Source of the DNA: JBLIDK01 sp047632595
Lineage (GTDB): Bacteria > Bacteroidota > Bacteroidia > Sphingobacteriales > Sphingobacteriaceae
Assembly: GCA_047632595.1 (NCBI GenBank)
Contig: JBLIDK010000005.1
Span: 1-64,000, forward strand
Direction of reading: 5' to 3'
DNA: 64,000 nt
Positions 1 to 8,163 of this stretch are shown piece after piece. The notes below the pieces were generated by a model. That model did no database searches. It was given only the letters and a program-made list of their open reading frames with translations, and was not told the DNA's origin. A program made the translations under genes and the position numbers. Position 1 is the stretch's first letter. Each line of letters starts with the position of its first letter.

Positions 1-158
1 CCAGTTGTTCCATCGCACACTTCGCGGTAAGCGGGGTTTTTAATAAACCCACCTGAAAATCCAGATTCAACGGAAATAACCCCGTTTAATTCAGCATAAA
101 CTGCTTCAATACACCAAAAACATCCGGCTCCAAGTGTTATTTTTTCAATTGTATCCAT
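1..158 (-). CDS. msrA: Peptide methionine sulfoxide reductase MsrA, N-terminal part (cut by window edge)
   Basis: MsrA reduces methionine-S-sulfoxide in oxidised proteins. The reverse strand reads an ATG at 158 followed by MDTIEKITLGAGCFWCIEAV, which contains the GCFWC active-site motif whose first Cys is the nucleophile. About 52 codons are visible and the rest lies beyond base 1. The gene follows the class III aminotransferase on the same strand after a gap of about 55 bp, so it may share its transcript. The assignment rests on the motif and the residues around it (family knowledge); the C-terminal half, and any fused MsrB domain, cannot be seen. Confidence 0.9.
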   Translation of the reverse strand, partial: MDTIEKITLGAGCFWCIEAVYAELNGVISVESGFSGGFIKNPAYREVCDGTT

Positions 159-213
159 ATTTATAAAGAGTTAACAAAGATAAAAGAATATCTAATGTAA
201 ATACTAACGTATT

Positions 214-1407
214 TTAAGAAGCGATGGCTTCATCTAATGAGGTAATAATTATGTTGCACGCCTTTGTAATCTCTAATTCTGAGATAATAATTGGAGGAGC
301 AATGCGCAATTTAGTGGTGTCGTGTAAAAACCAATCAATAATTATGCCTTTTTCAACACACAAATCAGCTGTTTTAAACATCAATTCTTCGGATGGTAAT
401 TGCACTGCTAACATCAGTCCTATGCCCGTTACCTCAGCAATTTGTGTATGAACGAGCAGTTTTCTGAACAACTGTTCCTTTTGCTTTACCTCTTTCTCAA
501 AATCAATCAATTGTAATTGATTAAGTGCTTCTAAAGCAGCTGCACAACTAACTGGATGTCCGCCGAAAGTAGTGATATGTCCCAAAATAGGATTGTTCGT
601 CAAGCAATGCATGATTTCTTTGCTCGAAATAAAGGCTCCTAGAGGCATACCGCCACCAAAAGCTTTGGCGAGTAAAAGTATGTCCGGAATAACATCAAAG
701 TGCTCAAAGGCAAACATTTTGCCTGTTCTACCCATTGCACATTGAATTTCATCAAAAATTAATAGTGTTCCACATTCGGTACATCGAGCTCTTAGTGCTT
801 GTAAAAATTCTTTTGAAGGCGCCAATGCTCCGGCTTCTCCCTGTACGGTCTCCACAATAAAACAGGCTGTTTCTTTCGTAATTAATTGCAGCGACTCAAT
901 AGAATTAAACTCAGCAAAATCAATATTTGGAAGTAATGGACGATACGCACCTTTAAATTCTTCGCTATGCATTACACTTAAAGCACCGTGAGTACTTCCA
1001 TGGTAGGAGTTTTTACACGAAACCATGTGCGTTCTGCCTGTGTGTTTTTTTGCTAGTTTTAAAGCACCTTCACAGGCTTCACTACCAGAATTCACAAAGT
1101 AAACGGAGCTTAATTTTTCAGGAAGTAGATTGGTAATTGCTTGTGCTAAATCGACTTGAGGTTGTTGGATGTATTCGCCATAAACCATCAAATGCATGTG
1201 CTTATCAAGTTGAGTCTTGGTAGCTTCAATAACCGCTTCATTGCCATGCCCTAAGTTAGAAACACCAATACCTGAAATAAGATCTAGGTACTTTTTGCCC
1301 TTATTATCATAAAGAAAAACACCCTTTGCGGATTCAATTTGAAGTCCTAAAGGGTTTTCTGTTGTTTGTGCTACGTGATTTAGAAAGAGTTGCCTTTGTG
1401 AGATCAT
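214..1407 (-). CDS. Class III PLP-dependent aminotransferase (acetylornithine/4-aminobutyrate type)
   Basis: A 397-residue fold-type I aminotransferase of the class III (ArgD/GabT/RocD) family. Visible motifs are the N-terminal LDLISGIGVSNLGH region, the phosphate-binding VNSGSEACEGALKLAK, the cofactor Asp in LLIFDEIQ, and the Schiff-base Lys in LLLAKAFGGGMPLG. The length is normal for the family. The substrate cannot be read from sequence: acetylornithine, ornithine, GABA or another omega-amino acid are all possible, and no arginine biosynthesis genes are nearby. It ends a co-directional series behind the sigma-factor module, starting 8 bp after the Spy-like gene. The family call is secure; the specific enzyme name is left open. 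Confidence 0.85.
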   Translation of the reverse strand: MISQRQLFLNHVAQTTENPLGLQIESAKGVFLYDNKGKKYLDLISGIGVSNLGHGNEAVIEATKTQLDKHMHLMVYGEYIQQPQVDLAQAITNLLPEKLSSVYFVNSGSEACEGALKLAKKHTGRTHMVSCKNSYHGSTHGALSVMHSEEFKGAYRPLLPNIDFAEFNSIESLQLITKETACFIVETVQGEAGALAPSKEFLQALRARCTECGTLLIFDEIQCAMGRTGKMFAFEHFDVIPDILLLAKAFGGGMPLGAFISSKEIMHCLTNNPILGHITTFGGHPVSCAAALEALNQLQLIDFEKEVKQKEQLFRKLLVHTQIAEVTGIGLMLAVQLPSEELMFKTADLCVEKGIIIDWFLHDTTKLRIAPPIIISELEITKACNIIITSLDEAIAS

Positions 1408-1415
1408 AATGGTTG

Positions 1416-1799
1416 TTATCCTTTTACTTTTCTAAGGACTTCCTTCATGAACTTTTCTTCGGCTGCATTTAGCTTCGAAAGTTTAGCAGGGGGGAGGGCT
1501 TGCTTGAATTGAGGATTGTATTTTTTCAATACTTCTAATTCTTTTTCTTTGTATTCAATACGTGCGTCGGTTGATCCTCCATCAGCAGGTTTGTATTGTC
1601 TACGTAAACTTGTTATTTCAGAACGGTATTGGTTGTAAACGGGCCAAAATTTCTGTGCTTCTTCTGGCGTTAAACTCAGTTCTTTCGTTAAAAATGCAAC
1701 GCGATAAGATTCTAGGTCTGAATTCCCTGATTGTGCGAAAGCATCGGCACTAACAAGAGACAAACAAAGGATTAAAGCTATAAGTATATATTTTTTCAT
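1416..1799 (-). CDS. Small secreted Spy/CpxP-like protein of the ECF sigma module
   Basis: A 127-residue protein with a cleavable signal peptide (hydrophobic residues 4-22, ending ADAFAQ) and a helical, highly charged mature part. The segment LTPEEAQKFWPVYNQY resembles the LTxxQ helices of Spy/CpxP periplasmic chaperones and of Bacteroidota proteins annotated as heavy-metal or ECF-sigma sensors. Its ATG overlaps the stop of the anti-sigma-like gene by 4 bases (ATGA), implying translational coupling. Inference: a periplasmic sensor or chaperone that feeds the adjacent sigma/anti-sigma pair. There is no direct evidence for the signal sensed. Confidence 0.6.
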   Translation of the reverse strand: MKKYILIALILCLSLVSADAFAQSGNSDLESYRVAFLTKELSLTPEEAQKFWPVYNQYRSEITSLRRQYKPADGGSTDARIEYKEKELEVLKKYNPQFKQALPPAKLSKLNAAEEKFMKEVLRKVKG

Positions 1800-2521
1800 A
1801 ATTCTTGCATTAATAGATCCATATCAATTCCGTCTAAAAAGGAATTTTCCAAATCGTCAATTTCTTTATCTACAGAAATGTTACTATTGTTAAAAGCGCT
1901 AACAATAAGCTCTTCATCTGTAAAGTAATCTTCTACTTCGGTTTGGGTAAAAGTAGCATTCTCAAACTCCTTTAATGTTTTATTAACTGAAGCTTGGCTG
2001 TATTGGTCTTTTACCTCAAGATCCATCCCAAAATAAAATCCGAAAAGCAAAACAACTGTTGCTGCAACTAATTGCACAACAGGTTTGTTTATAAACTTCC
2101 ATAAAGTAATAATTGGTCGCGTTTCAACTTCAATATTTCTATTGCCTAAGATTTTTTTATCTAATGATTGGAAGTAGTCTTGAGGTACAGAATAGATTTT
2201 CTCGGGCTTTTTAAGCGACTTAAGCTGCTTTTCTAATTTTGAGTTAATCGGATTATCTTCTAAAAAGGGTATTTGTAATAGTCGTTCTGTTAGTGAATCA
2301 AAGTAGCCATTTGGCACTTTAAGTATTTCTTCCGGATTTGCAGATTTTAGTGGTTCGAAAGATTTTTCGATTTCTGCAATAGATTCATCAGAAACCTCTT
2401 CTACATCTACTTGCTCCATAATCCTATCCTTAAGGGAGTCAAAGTACCCATCAGGTGGTTGAAGCCACGGTTGGTCGGGCTTTTTGATCCTATTTAGATA
2501 TTTTTCAAAATCTTCACTCAT
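1796..2521 (-). CDS. Single-pass membrane protein, probable anti-sigma factor with three YFxSL repeats
   Basis: A 241-residue protein lying 41 bp downstream of an ECF sigma gene. It has one transmembrane helix near residues 146-165 (VVQLVAATVVLLFGFYFGM), a long N-terminal, presumably cytoplasmic part, and an acidic C-terminal part. The N-terminal part repeats one motif three times: PPDGYFDSLKDRI near residue 22, VPNGYFDSLTERL near 69 and VPQDYFQSLDKKI near 112. The position behind a sigma factor, the topology and the coupling to a secreted Spy-like protein suggest an anti-sigma factor. I see no classical zinc-binding HxxxCxxC anti-sigma motif, so the role is inferred from context. Confidence 0.6.
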   Translation of the reverse strand: MSEDFEKYLNRIKKPDQPWLQPPDGYFDSLKDRIMEQVDVEEVSDESIAEIEKSFEPLKSANPEEILKVPNGYFDSLTERLLQIPFLEDNPINSKLEKQLKSLKKPEKIYSVPQDYFQSLDKKILGNRNIEVETRPIITLWKFINKPVVQLVAATVVLLFGFYFGMDLEVKDQYSQASVNKTLKEFENATFTQTEVEDYFTDEELIVSAFNNSNISVDKEIDDLENSFLDGIDMDLLMQEL

Positions 2522-2562
2522 TTTACTTCTTCACATATTTGTTACTTAGACGATAAAAACCA

Positions 2563-3123
2563 CTATTGGTTTAAACTGTCCTTAACAAATTTTTCAATTT
2601 TCTTAACTGCTATGTGATAACTTGTTTTTAAAGCTCCTACACTTGTGCCTACCATTTCGCTAATTTCATCATATTTAAGCTCTTCAAAGTACTTCAAATT
2701 GAATACTAATTTTTGTTTTGTTGGTAAGGTGTCAATTGCAGCTTGTAATGTTTTTTGAATGTGATCACCACTAAAATCATTAGTAGCGTATAATTTTTCA
2801 CTTATTGAATGTTTCACATCGTCAAAATCTACTGTTTGTAGACGTTGTTTCTTCTTAATGAACTTAAGAGTTTCATTTACCGCAATTCTGTAAATCCAGG
2901 TGCTTAATTGGGCATCTTCTCTAAACTTTTCTAGGTTTTTCCAGATTTTAATGAATACCTCTTGAACTAAATCATCCGCATCTTCATGGTCCTTAACCAT
3001 TCTACGAACCTGCCAGTAAATCTTCTTTTGATACTTTAATGTTAATAGCTCAAAGGACTTGTATTGCGTCTTTTTATTTGCAAAAAGCGCTAATATTTCT
3101 TTATCTGGGGTTTCTGTACTCAC
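2563..3123 (-). CDS. RNA polymerase sigma factor, ECF subfamily
   Basis: A 186-residue sigma-70 family protein of ECF size. Region 2 is seen as DADDLVQEVFIKIWKNLEKF followed by LSTWIYRIAVNE; region 4 is LPTKQKLVFNLKYFEELKYDEIS followed by the helix-turn-helix GTSVGALKTSYHIAVKKI. There is no region 1.1 or region 3. The start is GTG at 3123, one base after the transketolase C-half stop, so it is probably co-transcribed with that gene. The next two genes look like its anti-sigma factor and a secreted sensor. Inference: an envelope-stress or surface-signalling regulator. Its target promoters are unknown. Confidence 0.9.
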   Translation of the reverse strand: MSTETPDKEILALFANKKTQYKSFELLTLKYQKKIYWQVRRMVKDHEDADDLVQEVFIKIWKNLEKFREDAQLSTWIYRIAVNETLKFIKKKQRLQTVDFDDVKHSISEKLYATNDFSGDHIQKTLQAAIDTLPTKQKLVFNLKYFEELKYDEISEMVGTSVGALKTSYHIAVKKIEKFVKDSLNQ

Positions 3124-3124
3124 T

Positions 3125-4078
3125 TTATTTCCTTGAAATTACTTTTTTAGCTGCAGCAACAATGCTTTTTGAATCAAGCTTGTACTTAACCATTAATTCT
3201 TCTGGTGTACCACTTTCGCCAAATTCATCAAATACACCAACAAATTCCATTGGAGCAGGAGTATTTGTAGCTAAAACATGTGCAATACTTTCTCCTAATC
3301 CACCTGCAACTTGATGTTCTTCAGCACTTACAGCACATCCTGTTTTGGCAACAGATTTAATGATTGCTTTTACATCTAAAGGCTTAATAGTGTGTATATT
3401 TATTACTTCAGCGCTAATTCCTTCTTCTTCTAATTTATATGCTGCTTCAATTGCAGGATAAACAAGGTGACCTGTAGCAAAAATGGATACATCTTTACCT
3501 TCTTTAAAGTTAATGGCTTTGCCAATAACAAATGGCTCATCTGTGCTAGTGAAGTTCTCTACTTTAGGTCTTCCAAAACGTAAGTAAACAGGTCCTTCAT
3601 AATCCGCAATAGCTAAAGTGGCCATTTTTGTTTGATTATAATCACAAGGATTTATAACACACATATTAGGTAACATTTTCATCAAGCCTAAGTCTTCTAA
3701 AATTTGATGAGTTGCACCATCTTCTCCTAAACTAACCCCTGCATGAGAAGCGCAAATCTTTACATTCTTACCTGAATAAGCTACCGACTGTCTAATTTGA
3801 TCATAAACTCTACCAGTACTAAAGTTGGCGAATGTTCCAGTAAATGGAATTTTTCCTCCAATTGTTAATCCCGCAGCAACTCCAATCATGTTTGCTTCAG
3901 CAACACCACATTGAACAAATCTTTCAGGAAAATTCTCAGCAAACTCATTCATTTTAAGAGAACCTATTAAGTCGGCACAAAGTGCTACAACGTTTTCATT
4001 AGTTCTTCCTAATTCTGCTAAACCTGCACCAAAACCCGATCGGGTGTCTTTCTTTTCAGAAACTGTAATATCTTTCAT
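3125..4078 (-). CDS. Transketolase, C-terminal half (split transketolase)
   Basis: A 317-residue protein corresponding to the pyrimidine-binding and C-terminal domains of transketolase. Visible are DTRSGFGAGLAELGR, the cofactor-activating region with RFVQCGVAEANMIGVAAGL (the conserved Glu lies in GVAEA), HAGVSLGEDGATHQ, and the C-terminal INIHTIKPLD. Together with the N-half at 6903-7745 it would make a heteromeric, thiamine-diphosphate-dependent transketolase of the non-oxidative pentose phosphate pathway. The two halves are usually adjacent; here two VWA genes separate them. A DXS-like or other two-carbon-unit substrate is possible but less likely given the good match to split transketolases. 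Confidence 0.88.
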   Translation of the reverse strand: MKDITVSEKKDTRSGFGAGLAELGRTNENVVALCADLIGSLKMNEFAENFPERFVQCGVAEANMIGVAAGLTIGGKIPFTGTFANFSTGRVYDQIRQSVAYSGKNVKICASHAGVSLGEDGATHQILEDLGLMKMLPNMCVINPCDYNQTKMATLAIADYEGPVYLRFGRPKVENFTSTDEPFVIGKAINFKEGKDVSIFATGHLVYPAIEAAYKLEEEGISAEVINIHTIKPLDVKAIIKSVAKTGCAVSAEEHQVAGGLGESIAHVLATNTPAPMEFVGVFDEFGESGTPEELMVKYKLDSKSIVAAAKKVISRK

Positions 4079-4112
4079 TTAACCTTTAATTCACTTCTGT
4101 GTTCCAAATGTA

Positions 4113-5474
4113 TCACATTTTTATAGTTTCAGAACCACCAGACTTAATAACAAATTGAATTTCTTGTGTTGTAATTGCCCTTTTAGATCCTCTATTTCTA
4201 TAAACGAGTCTATAATTTCCTGGTTGCATTGTAATTGTTTCTGACGATGAATTTCCCCTAATGTCGCAAACCCAAACTAAATCTGTTCCAACTTCAGTAT
4301 ATACACTTCCATATACAGGAACCCCATCTGTATTTAAGATAGTCAATAAACCAGGTGCTGGAATATTGATGGTTTTAGTGTAATTAGCCTTAATTGTTAT
4401 GTTTGATATTTGTAATGGTGGCAGTGTTAGCGCTGTCAAATCATATGTGCCAACTAAGTACTTACTCTTAGTGTTAAAATCTTGAACCGTAATGATTTCA
4501 CTTTTACCTTTCTTTTTAATTACACATCTTAAATTGGTGTAATTTGTTGATCCTTTTACATTTAGATCTAAATCACCCTGAGCCGCATTCACTGAAATTA
4601 CATTATGTTTTCCTGGGATTACTGTGATCTTGTCAAGTATAACTGGGGGAGTGGTATGAACAACAAGTTTGTAATCAAATACTGGGTCTAACGATAAAGT
4701 ATCAGGTTGCCCTCTGCTATTTAATGTATGAATAAAATCATTTTTACGAAGACCGCTAAATGTATCATAAAAGCTAATTGGAATATTGGTTTCAGTTGGT
4801 TTCCCTAAAGCATCCAATAAATTAACTTGTGCAGTAGTAGTACTCAATACCTGACTTACTACATTATTCAAAATTTGAGGGAAGGTTTCTCTCTTGCTCG
4901 CGTCAAAGAACTTACCCACACATTCAAAAGCTTCTTTTAGATTGTAATCGTTTCCAATTCCGATAATAAAAGGCTTTAAGATTATTCCTTTTTCTTGCAA
5001 AGCTCTTGAAACGGCGCAAGGGTCACCATCACATGATTCGGCTCCATCTGTTACCAAAATAACAATGTTTCTAGTAGATTTTGCATTTAAAAAATCTCGT
5101 TGACATTGTTCTAATGCATAGGCAATTGGGGTTATTCCTCTTGCTCTAACTGCCTTAAGCTTTGATTTTAAATATTCAGCATTGTCTGCCCGAATTGAAG
5201 CTTCTAGTTTGGTATCACGGCAGTTTTTATCTGTATTTGGTGAAATACTGCCAAAAACTCGAAGTCCAAATTCAACATTTTCTTCCTTATCTAAATTGTC
5301 AACAACTTGAGAAATCACATCTTTCGCAACGGCAAGTTTATTCACTCCATCCCAATCTTGTAACATGCTCGCTGATGCATCCAAAATGAAAAGTATTTTC
5401 GTCTTTTGTGGTGCTTCTTGAGCAAATAAATTGCTAAGAATAAAAAAGGACAATATGGTTAGCAGCTTTCTCAT
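4113..5474 (-). CDS. Secreted von Willebrand factor A domain protein (paralogue 1)
   Basis: A 453-residue protein with a signal peptide (residues 1-18, ending LFAQ) followed directly by a VWA domain. The metal-ion-dependent adhesion site is complete: DASAS at residues 32-36, a Thr in GITPIAYAL, and an Asp in LVTDGAESC. A cysteine-rich segment (SCDGDPC) follows. The C-terminal 250 residues contain beta-rich segments resembling carboxypeptidase-regulatory/CnaB folds. It abuts its paralogue (1-base overlap at 5474), with which it aligns along the whole length. Both lie between the transketolase halves. The ligand is unknown; there is no obvious sorting domain or membrane anchor, so it is probably periplasmic or exported. 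Confidence 0.75.
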   Translation of the reverse strand: MRKLLTILSFFILSNLFAQEAPQKTKILFILDASASMLQDWDGVNKLAVAKDVISQVVDNLDKEENVEFGLRVFGSISPNTDKNCRDTKLEASIRADNAEYLKSKLKAVRARGITPIAYALEQCQRDFLNAKSTRNIVILVTDGAESCDGDPCAVSRALQEKGIILKPFIIGIGNDYNLKEAFECVGKFFDASKRETFPQILNNVVSQVLSTTTAQVNLLDALGKPTETNIPISFYDTFSGLRKNDFIHTLNSRGQPDTLSLDPVFDYKLVVHTTPPVILDKITVIPGKHNVISVNAAQGDLDLNVKGSTNYTNLRCVIKKKGKSEIITVQDFNTKSKYLVGTYDLTALTLPPLQISNITIKANYTKTINIPAPGLLTILNTDGVPVYGSVYTEVGTDLVWVCDIRGNSSSETITMQPGNYRLVYRNRGSKRAITTQEIQFVIKSGGSETIKM

Positions 5475-6862
5475 TAAAATTTGATAGTTGTTACCTTATT
5501 AGTGTAAATAGTAAAGTCCTTTTGAATTGATGAATAGCTTGTTAATGCATTTTTAGGTCTAAAAATTACAGTGTAAGTTCCTGGTTGTAATAAGATGGCG
5601 TCTTTTTTGCTATCAGAAGGAAGGTTGTAAATTTTGGTTAGATAGCCGTTATCCTCTTTAAAAATTGCTGCGTAGGCTAGTTCATTGGTATAATAATTCA
5701 AAGTTCCTGGAGAAGGAACCTTGATTTCATTTGTTTGACTTTGTGTAATGGTTGTTTCGTCAAAATACTCAATGGGCAAAGTAAGCAAGGCAACGTCATA
5801 CTCGTTAATCAAATATTTTTGAGTAACATTAATCGGCTGAACATTTAAAAGTGAATTTGAATTTTTTACCTGAATTAAAGATCTAAGTCCTTTGTACTTC
5901 ATGGATCCGTACATTTTTATTGCTAGTTCTCCTTGTGGTGTTTCTACTGCCGCTATGTTTTTTCTGCCTGGTAAAACTGAGATGTTGGCTTTTGTTACCG
6001 AAGGTAAAGTGTGCACCTTTATTGAATAGTTGTTAAAAGGAGGCATGTAAAAAGTATCTGGTGTTCCAGAATTTGTCATTGTGTGATAGATATTCGCACG
6101 AATACGTGATGGGCCCTCATAAAAAGTCATGTTTACATTTGTTTCGGTTGGATTGCCATAAGCATCAATCAAATTAACTTGAAGTGACGTTGGGTTCAAT
6201 ACATTTGAAATAACAACTTGTGTAATGATTGTTGCTTGTTTTTCATCTTGTACATCATAAACGGTACCCACACAGTCAAACAATTTTTTCTGACTAACAT
6301 TTAATCCCAAGCCTATAATAAACGGCCTAATAATGATGCCATTACGTTGTAATTTTGCTGAAATTTCGCAGGGATTTCCCTCACAATTTTCAGTACCATC
6401 CGTAACTAAAATAATGACATTATTTACATCAGATTTAAGAGTGAAGTCACTTGTAGAAAGTCCTAATGAATAGGCAATAGGAGTGTAGCCTTGGGCGGTA
6501 ACTTTACCCAGCGCTTCTGAGATATCATCGTAGCTTGAATTGTTAATAGGAACTTCCAACTTCGTGTCATTACAATCTTTTGCACTTCTTGGTTGTTGAT
6601 GCCCAAAAACTCGTAAACCAATGTCAATTTGTTTGGATAACGGTTTGCCTCGATTTTCTAAGCGAATACTATCAACCATTTGGTTAATAATTTTTTTGGC
6701 AGTAACGATTTTCTTTTCGTTTTTCCAGACGTCATTCATGCTACCACTTGCATCTAAAACAAATAAAATATTCGTTTTTAAGGTGTTTTGTGCAAGTAAA
6801 CATTCTGAAGACCAGTATGATATAATAAATACTAAAAGAAAATATTTTGCAGTTCTTATCAT
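5474..6862 (-). CDS. Secreted von Willebrand factor A domain protein (paralogue 2)
   Basis: A 462-residue paralogue of the downstream gene with the same layout: an N-terminal signal sequence (hydrophobic residues 7-24, ending LLAQN), a VWA domain with DASGS at residues 37-41, Thr in GYTPIAYSL and Asp in LVTDGTENC, the CEGNPC cysteine pair, then beta-rich repeats (for example NLIDAYGNPTETNVNMTFYE, which matches NLLDALGKPTETNIPISFYD in the partner). The pair looks like a tandem duplication. It starts 40 bp after the transketolase N-half, so co-transcription is likely. No function can be assigned beyond a metal-dependent protein-binding domain outside the cytoplasm. Confidence 0.75.
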   Translation of the reverse strand: MIRTAKYFLLVFIISYWSSECLLAQNTLKTNILFVLDASGSMNDVWKNEKKIVTAKKIINQMVDSIRLENRGKPLSKQIDIGLRVFGHQQPRSAKDCNDTKLEVPINNSSYDDISEALGKVTAQGYTPIAYSLGLSTSDFTLKSDVNNVIILVTDGTENCEGNPCEISAKLQRNGIIIRPFIIGLGLNVSQKKLFDCVGTVYDVQDEKQATIITQVVISNVLNPTSLQVNLIDAYGNPTETNVNMTFYEGPSRIRANIYHTMTNSGTPDTFYMPPFNNYSIKVHTLPSVTKANISVLPGRKNIAAVETPQGELAIKMYGSMKYKGLRSLIQVKNSNSLLNVQPINVTQKYLINEYDVALLTLPIEYFDETTITQSQTNEIKVPSPGTLNYYTNELAYAAIFKEDNGYLTKIYNLPSDSKKDAILLQPGTYTVIFRPKNALTSYSSIQKDFTIYTNKVTTIKF

Positions 6863-6902
6863 TAACCCAATTAGAGTCAGTTAGTGAACAAACGTTAAAT
6901 TA

Positions 6903-7745
6903 TTAATAATCGCCTAAGGTTTCTTCTAATTGTCCTAAAGCACTTAAGCACTGCTCTTCGTTAGGGGCAACACCATGCCATTTATGAGTTCCCATCATAT
7001 AGTCAACACCAAAGCCCATTTCGGTTTTCATAAGAATAACTATTGGGTAACCATTTCCAGATAGTTTTTTTGCTTCATCCAGAGTTGCAATAATTTCACT
7101 CATTACATTTCCATTTGCTTCAAGAACCTTCCAGCCAAATGATTCCCATTTAGCCTTTAAATCTCCTAATGACATTACATCTGATACATCACCATCAATT
7201 TGACGGTTGTTGTAATCTACTGTACTTATTAGGTTATCAACTTTATGATGAGCTGCAAACATTGCTGCTTCCCATATTTGACCTTCTTGAAGTTCTCCAT
7301 CTCCATGTAAACTAAAAACCGTTTTAGTGTCCTTGTTTATTTTTTTAGATAATGCTGCGCCAATAGCTACTGAAAGTCCTTGACCTAATGAACCACTTGC
7401 AACTCGTATTCCAGGTAAACCTTCTTCTGTTGCTGGGTGGCCTTGAAGTCGGCTATTTAATTTCCTAAAAGTTTTTAGCTCATCAATGTTGAAATACCCT
7501 GAACGGCCTAAAACGCTATACCACACCGGAGAAATGTGTCCGTTTGATAAGAAAAATAAGTCTTCGTCAACACCATTCATGTCAAAGTTTTTATTGTGCT
7601 TCATTATGTCAAAGTACAAGGCGACTAAGAAGTCGGCACAACCTAATGATCCACCTGGATGTCCGCAGGTAGCACTGGTTACCATTCGTACAATATCTCG
7701 TCTAACCTGTGAGGCTACTTGTTCTAATCTTTTAATATCACGCAT
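6903..7745 (-). CDS. Transketolase, N-terminal half (split transketolase)
   Basis: A 280-residue protein matching the thiamine-diphosphate-binding PP domain. Motifs are CGHPGGSLGCADFLVALYF, GHISPVWYSVLG, RLQGHPATEEGLPG, SGSLGQGLSVAIGAALSKK and the ThDP motif HGDGELQEGQIWEAAMFAAHH, ending with the NNRQIDG segment. It is the partner of the C-half at 3125-4078. It is the first gene of the minus-strand series, with a perfect Bacteroidota -7 box 17 bp upstream. The enzyme interconverts pentose phosphates with triose and hexose phosphates in the cytoplasm. The split form is common in Bacteroidota; the separation by two VWA genes is not what I would expect. Confidence 0.9.
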   Translation of the reverse strand: MRDIKRLEQVASQVRRDIVRMVTSATCGHPGGSLGCADFLVALYFDIMKHNKNFDMNGVDEDLFFLSNGHISPVWYSVLGRSGYFNIDELKTFRKLNSRLQGHPATEEGLPGIRVASGSLGQGLSVAIGAALSKKINKDTKTVFSLHGDGELQEGQIWEAAMFAAHHKVDNLISTVDYNNRQIDGDVSDVMSLGDLKAKWESFGWKVLEANGNVMSEIIATLDEAKKLSGNGYPIVILMKTEMGFGVDYMMGTHKWHGVAPNEEQCLSALGQLEETLGDY

Positions 7746-7761
7746 TGCTTTTACTTTGCGA

Positions 7762-7769
7762 CAAAAGTA
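7762..7769 (-). promoter_or_regulatory. Bacteroidota -7 box upstream of the transketolase N-half
   Basis: The reverse strand reads TACTTTTG, a perfect match to TAnnTTTG, 17 bp before the ATG. Transcription would start only a few bases before the coding region. I see no convincing -33 TTG at 17-23 bp spacing. Confidence 0.5.
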
Positions 7770-8055
7770 TAAATACTTTATAGCTTATTCTTATGAAATA
7801 ATTAACAATTATTCAAAAATTGGTATAGTCTTTGCCGTAATAGTATTGCAAACCAACTTAAATTAAGTTATTAGCCGTTACACAGAGTCCTATTTTGTTT
7901 AGTCTATAGTATTCCTATTTCTATTAGGGATATTTTAACTGATTGCTAAAAATTAAGTGCTTTGTGTAGAATTTATAGTTTTAAATGGTAAAAAGAAAAA
8001 TACTAGGAAGTTAACTCCGTGTTATTTCTAATTGAAAATAGAATCAAAAAAGATT

Positions 8056-8100
8056 AAATCCCGTCTTTATCAGAAATAAACTGATAAAGATGGGATTTTT
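8056..8100. terminator. Long hairpin with T-tract in the divergent region ahead of prpD
   Basis: An 18-bp stem (8056-8073 with 8081-8098, a single G-T wobble) encloses a 7-base loop AAATAAA and runs into a T-tract on the plus strand; the minus strand ends in an A/T-rich tail too. In shape it is a bidirectional rho-independent terminator. Its position between two divergent operons, 64 bp before the prpD start, is unusual for a terminator, so a role in shielding prp from upstream transcription, or a leader element, is possible. Confidence 0.6.
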
Positions 8101-8125
8101 GTTTTACAAAGGGCGCGTTTTTTCG

Positions 8126-8133
8126 TAAACTTG
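8126..8133 (+). promoter_or_regulatory. Probable -7 box of the prpDBC operon
   Basis: TAAACTTG matches TAnnTTTG at all but one base and lies 30 bp before the prpD ATG. A TTTG at 8098-8101, at the foot of the hairpin, is 24 bp upstream, slightly beyond the usual spacing for a -33 element. Confidence 0.4.
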
Positions 8134-8163
8134 CAACCCTATTTAATTCCAAAATAAAAATTC

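Larger units (their letters stand above)
7746..8163. other. Divergent intergenic region between the transketolase series and the prp operon
   Basis: About 420 bp without a credible gene. It contains the minus-strand -7 box at 7762-7769, a long hairpin at 8056-8098 and a near-consensus plus-strand -7 box at 8126-8133. The remaining AT-rich stretch (about 7770-8050) shows no clear repeats, RNA fold or conserved reading frame that I can recognise. Confidence 0.6.

Noticed and set aside
224..451. Plus-strand open frame inside the aminotransferase gene
   Set aside because: It is antisense to a conserved gene and has no recognisable protein features.
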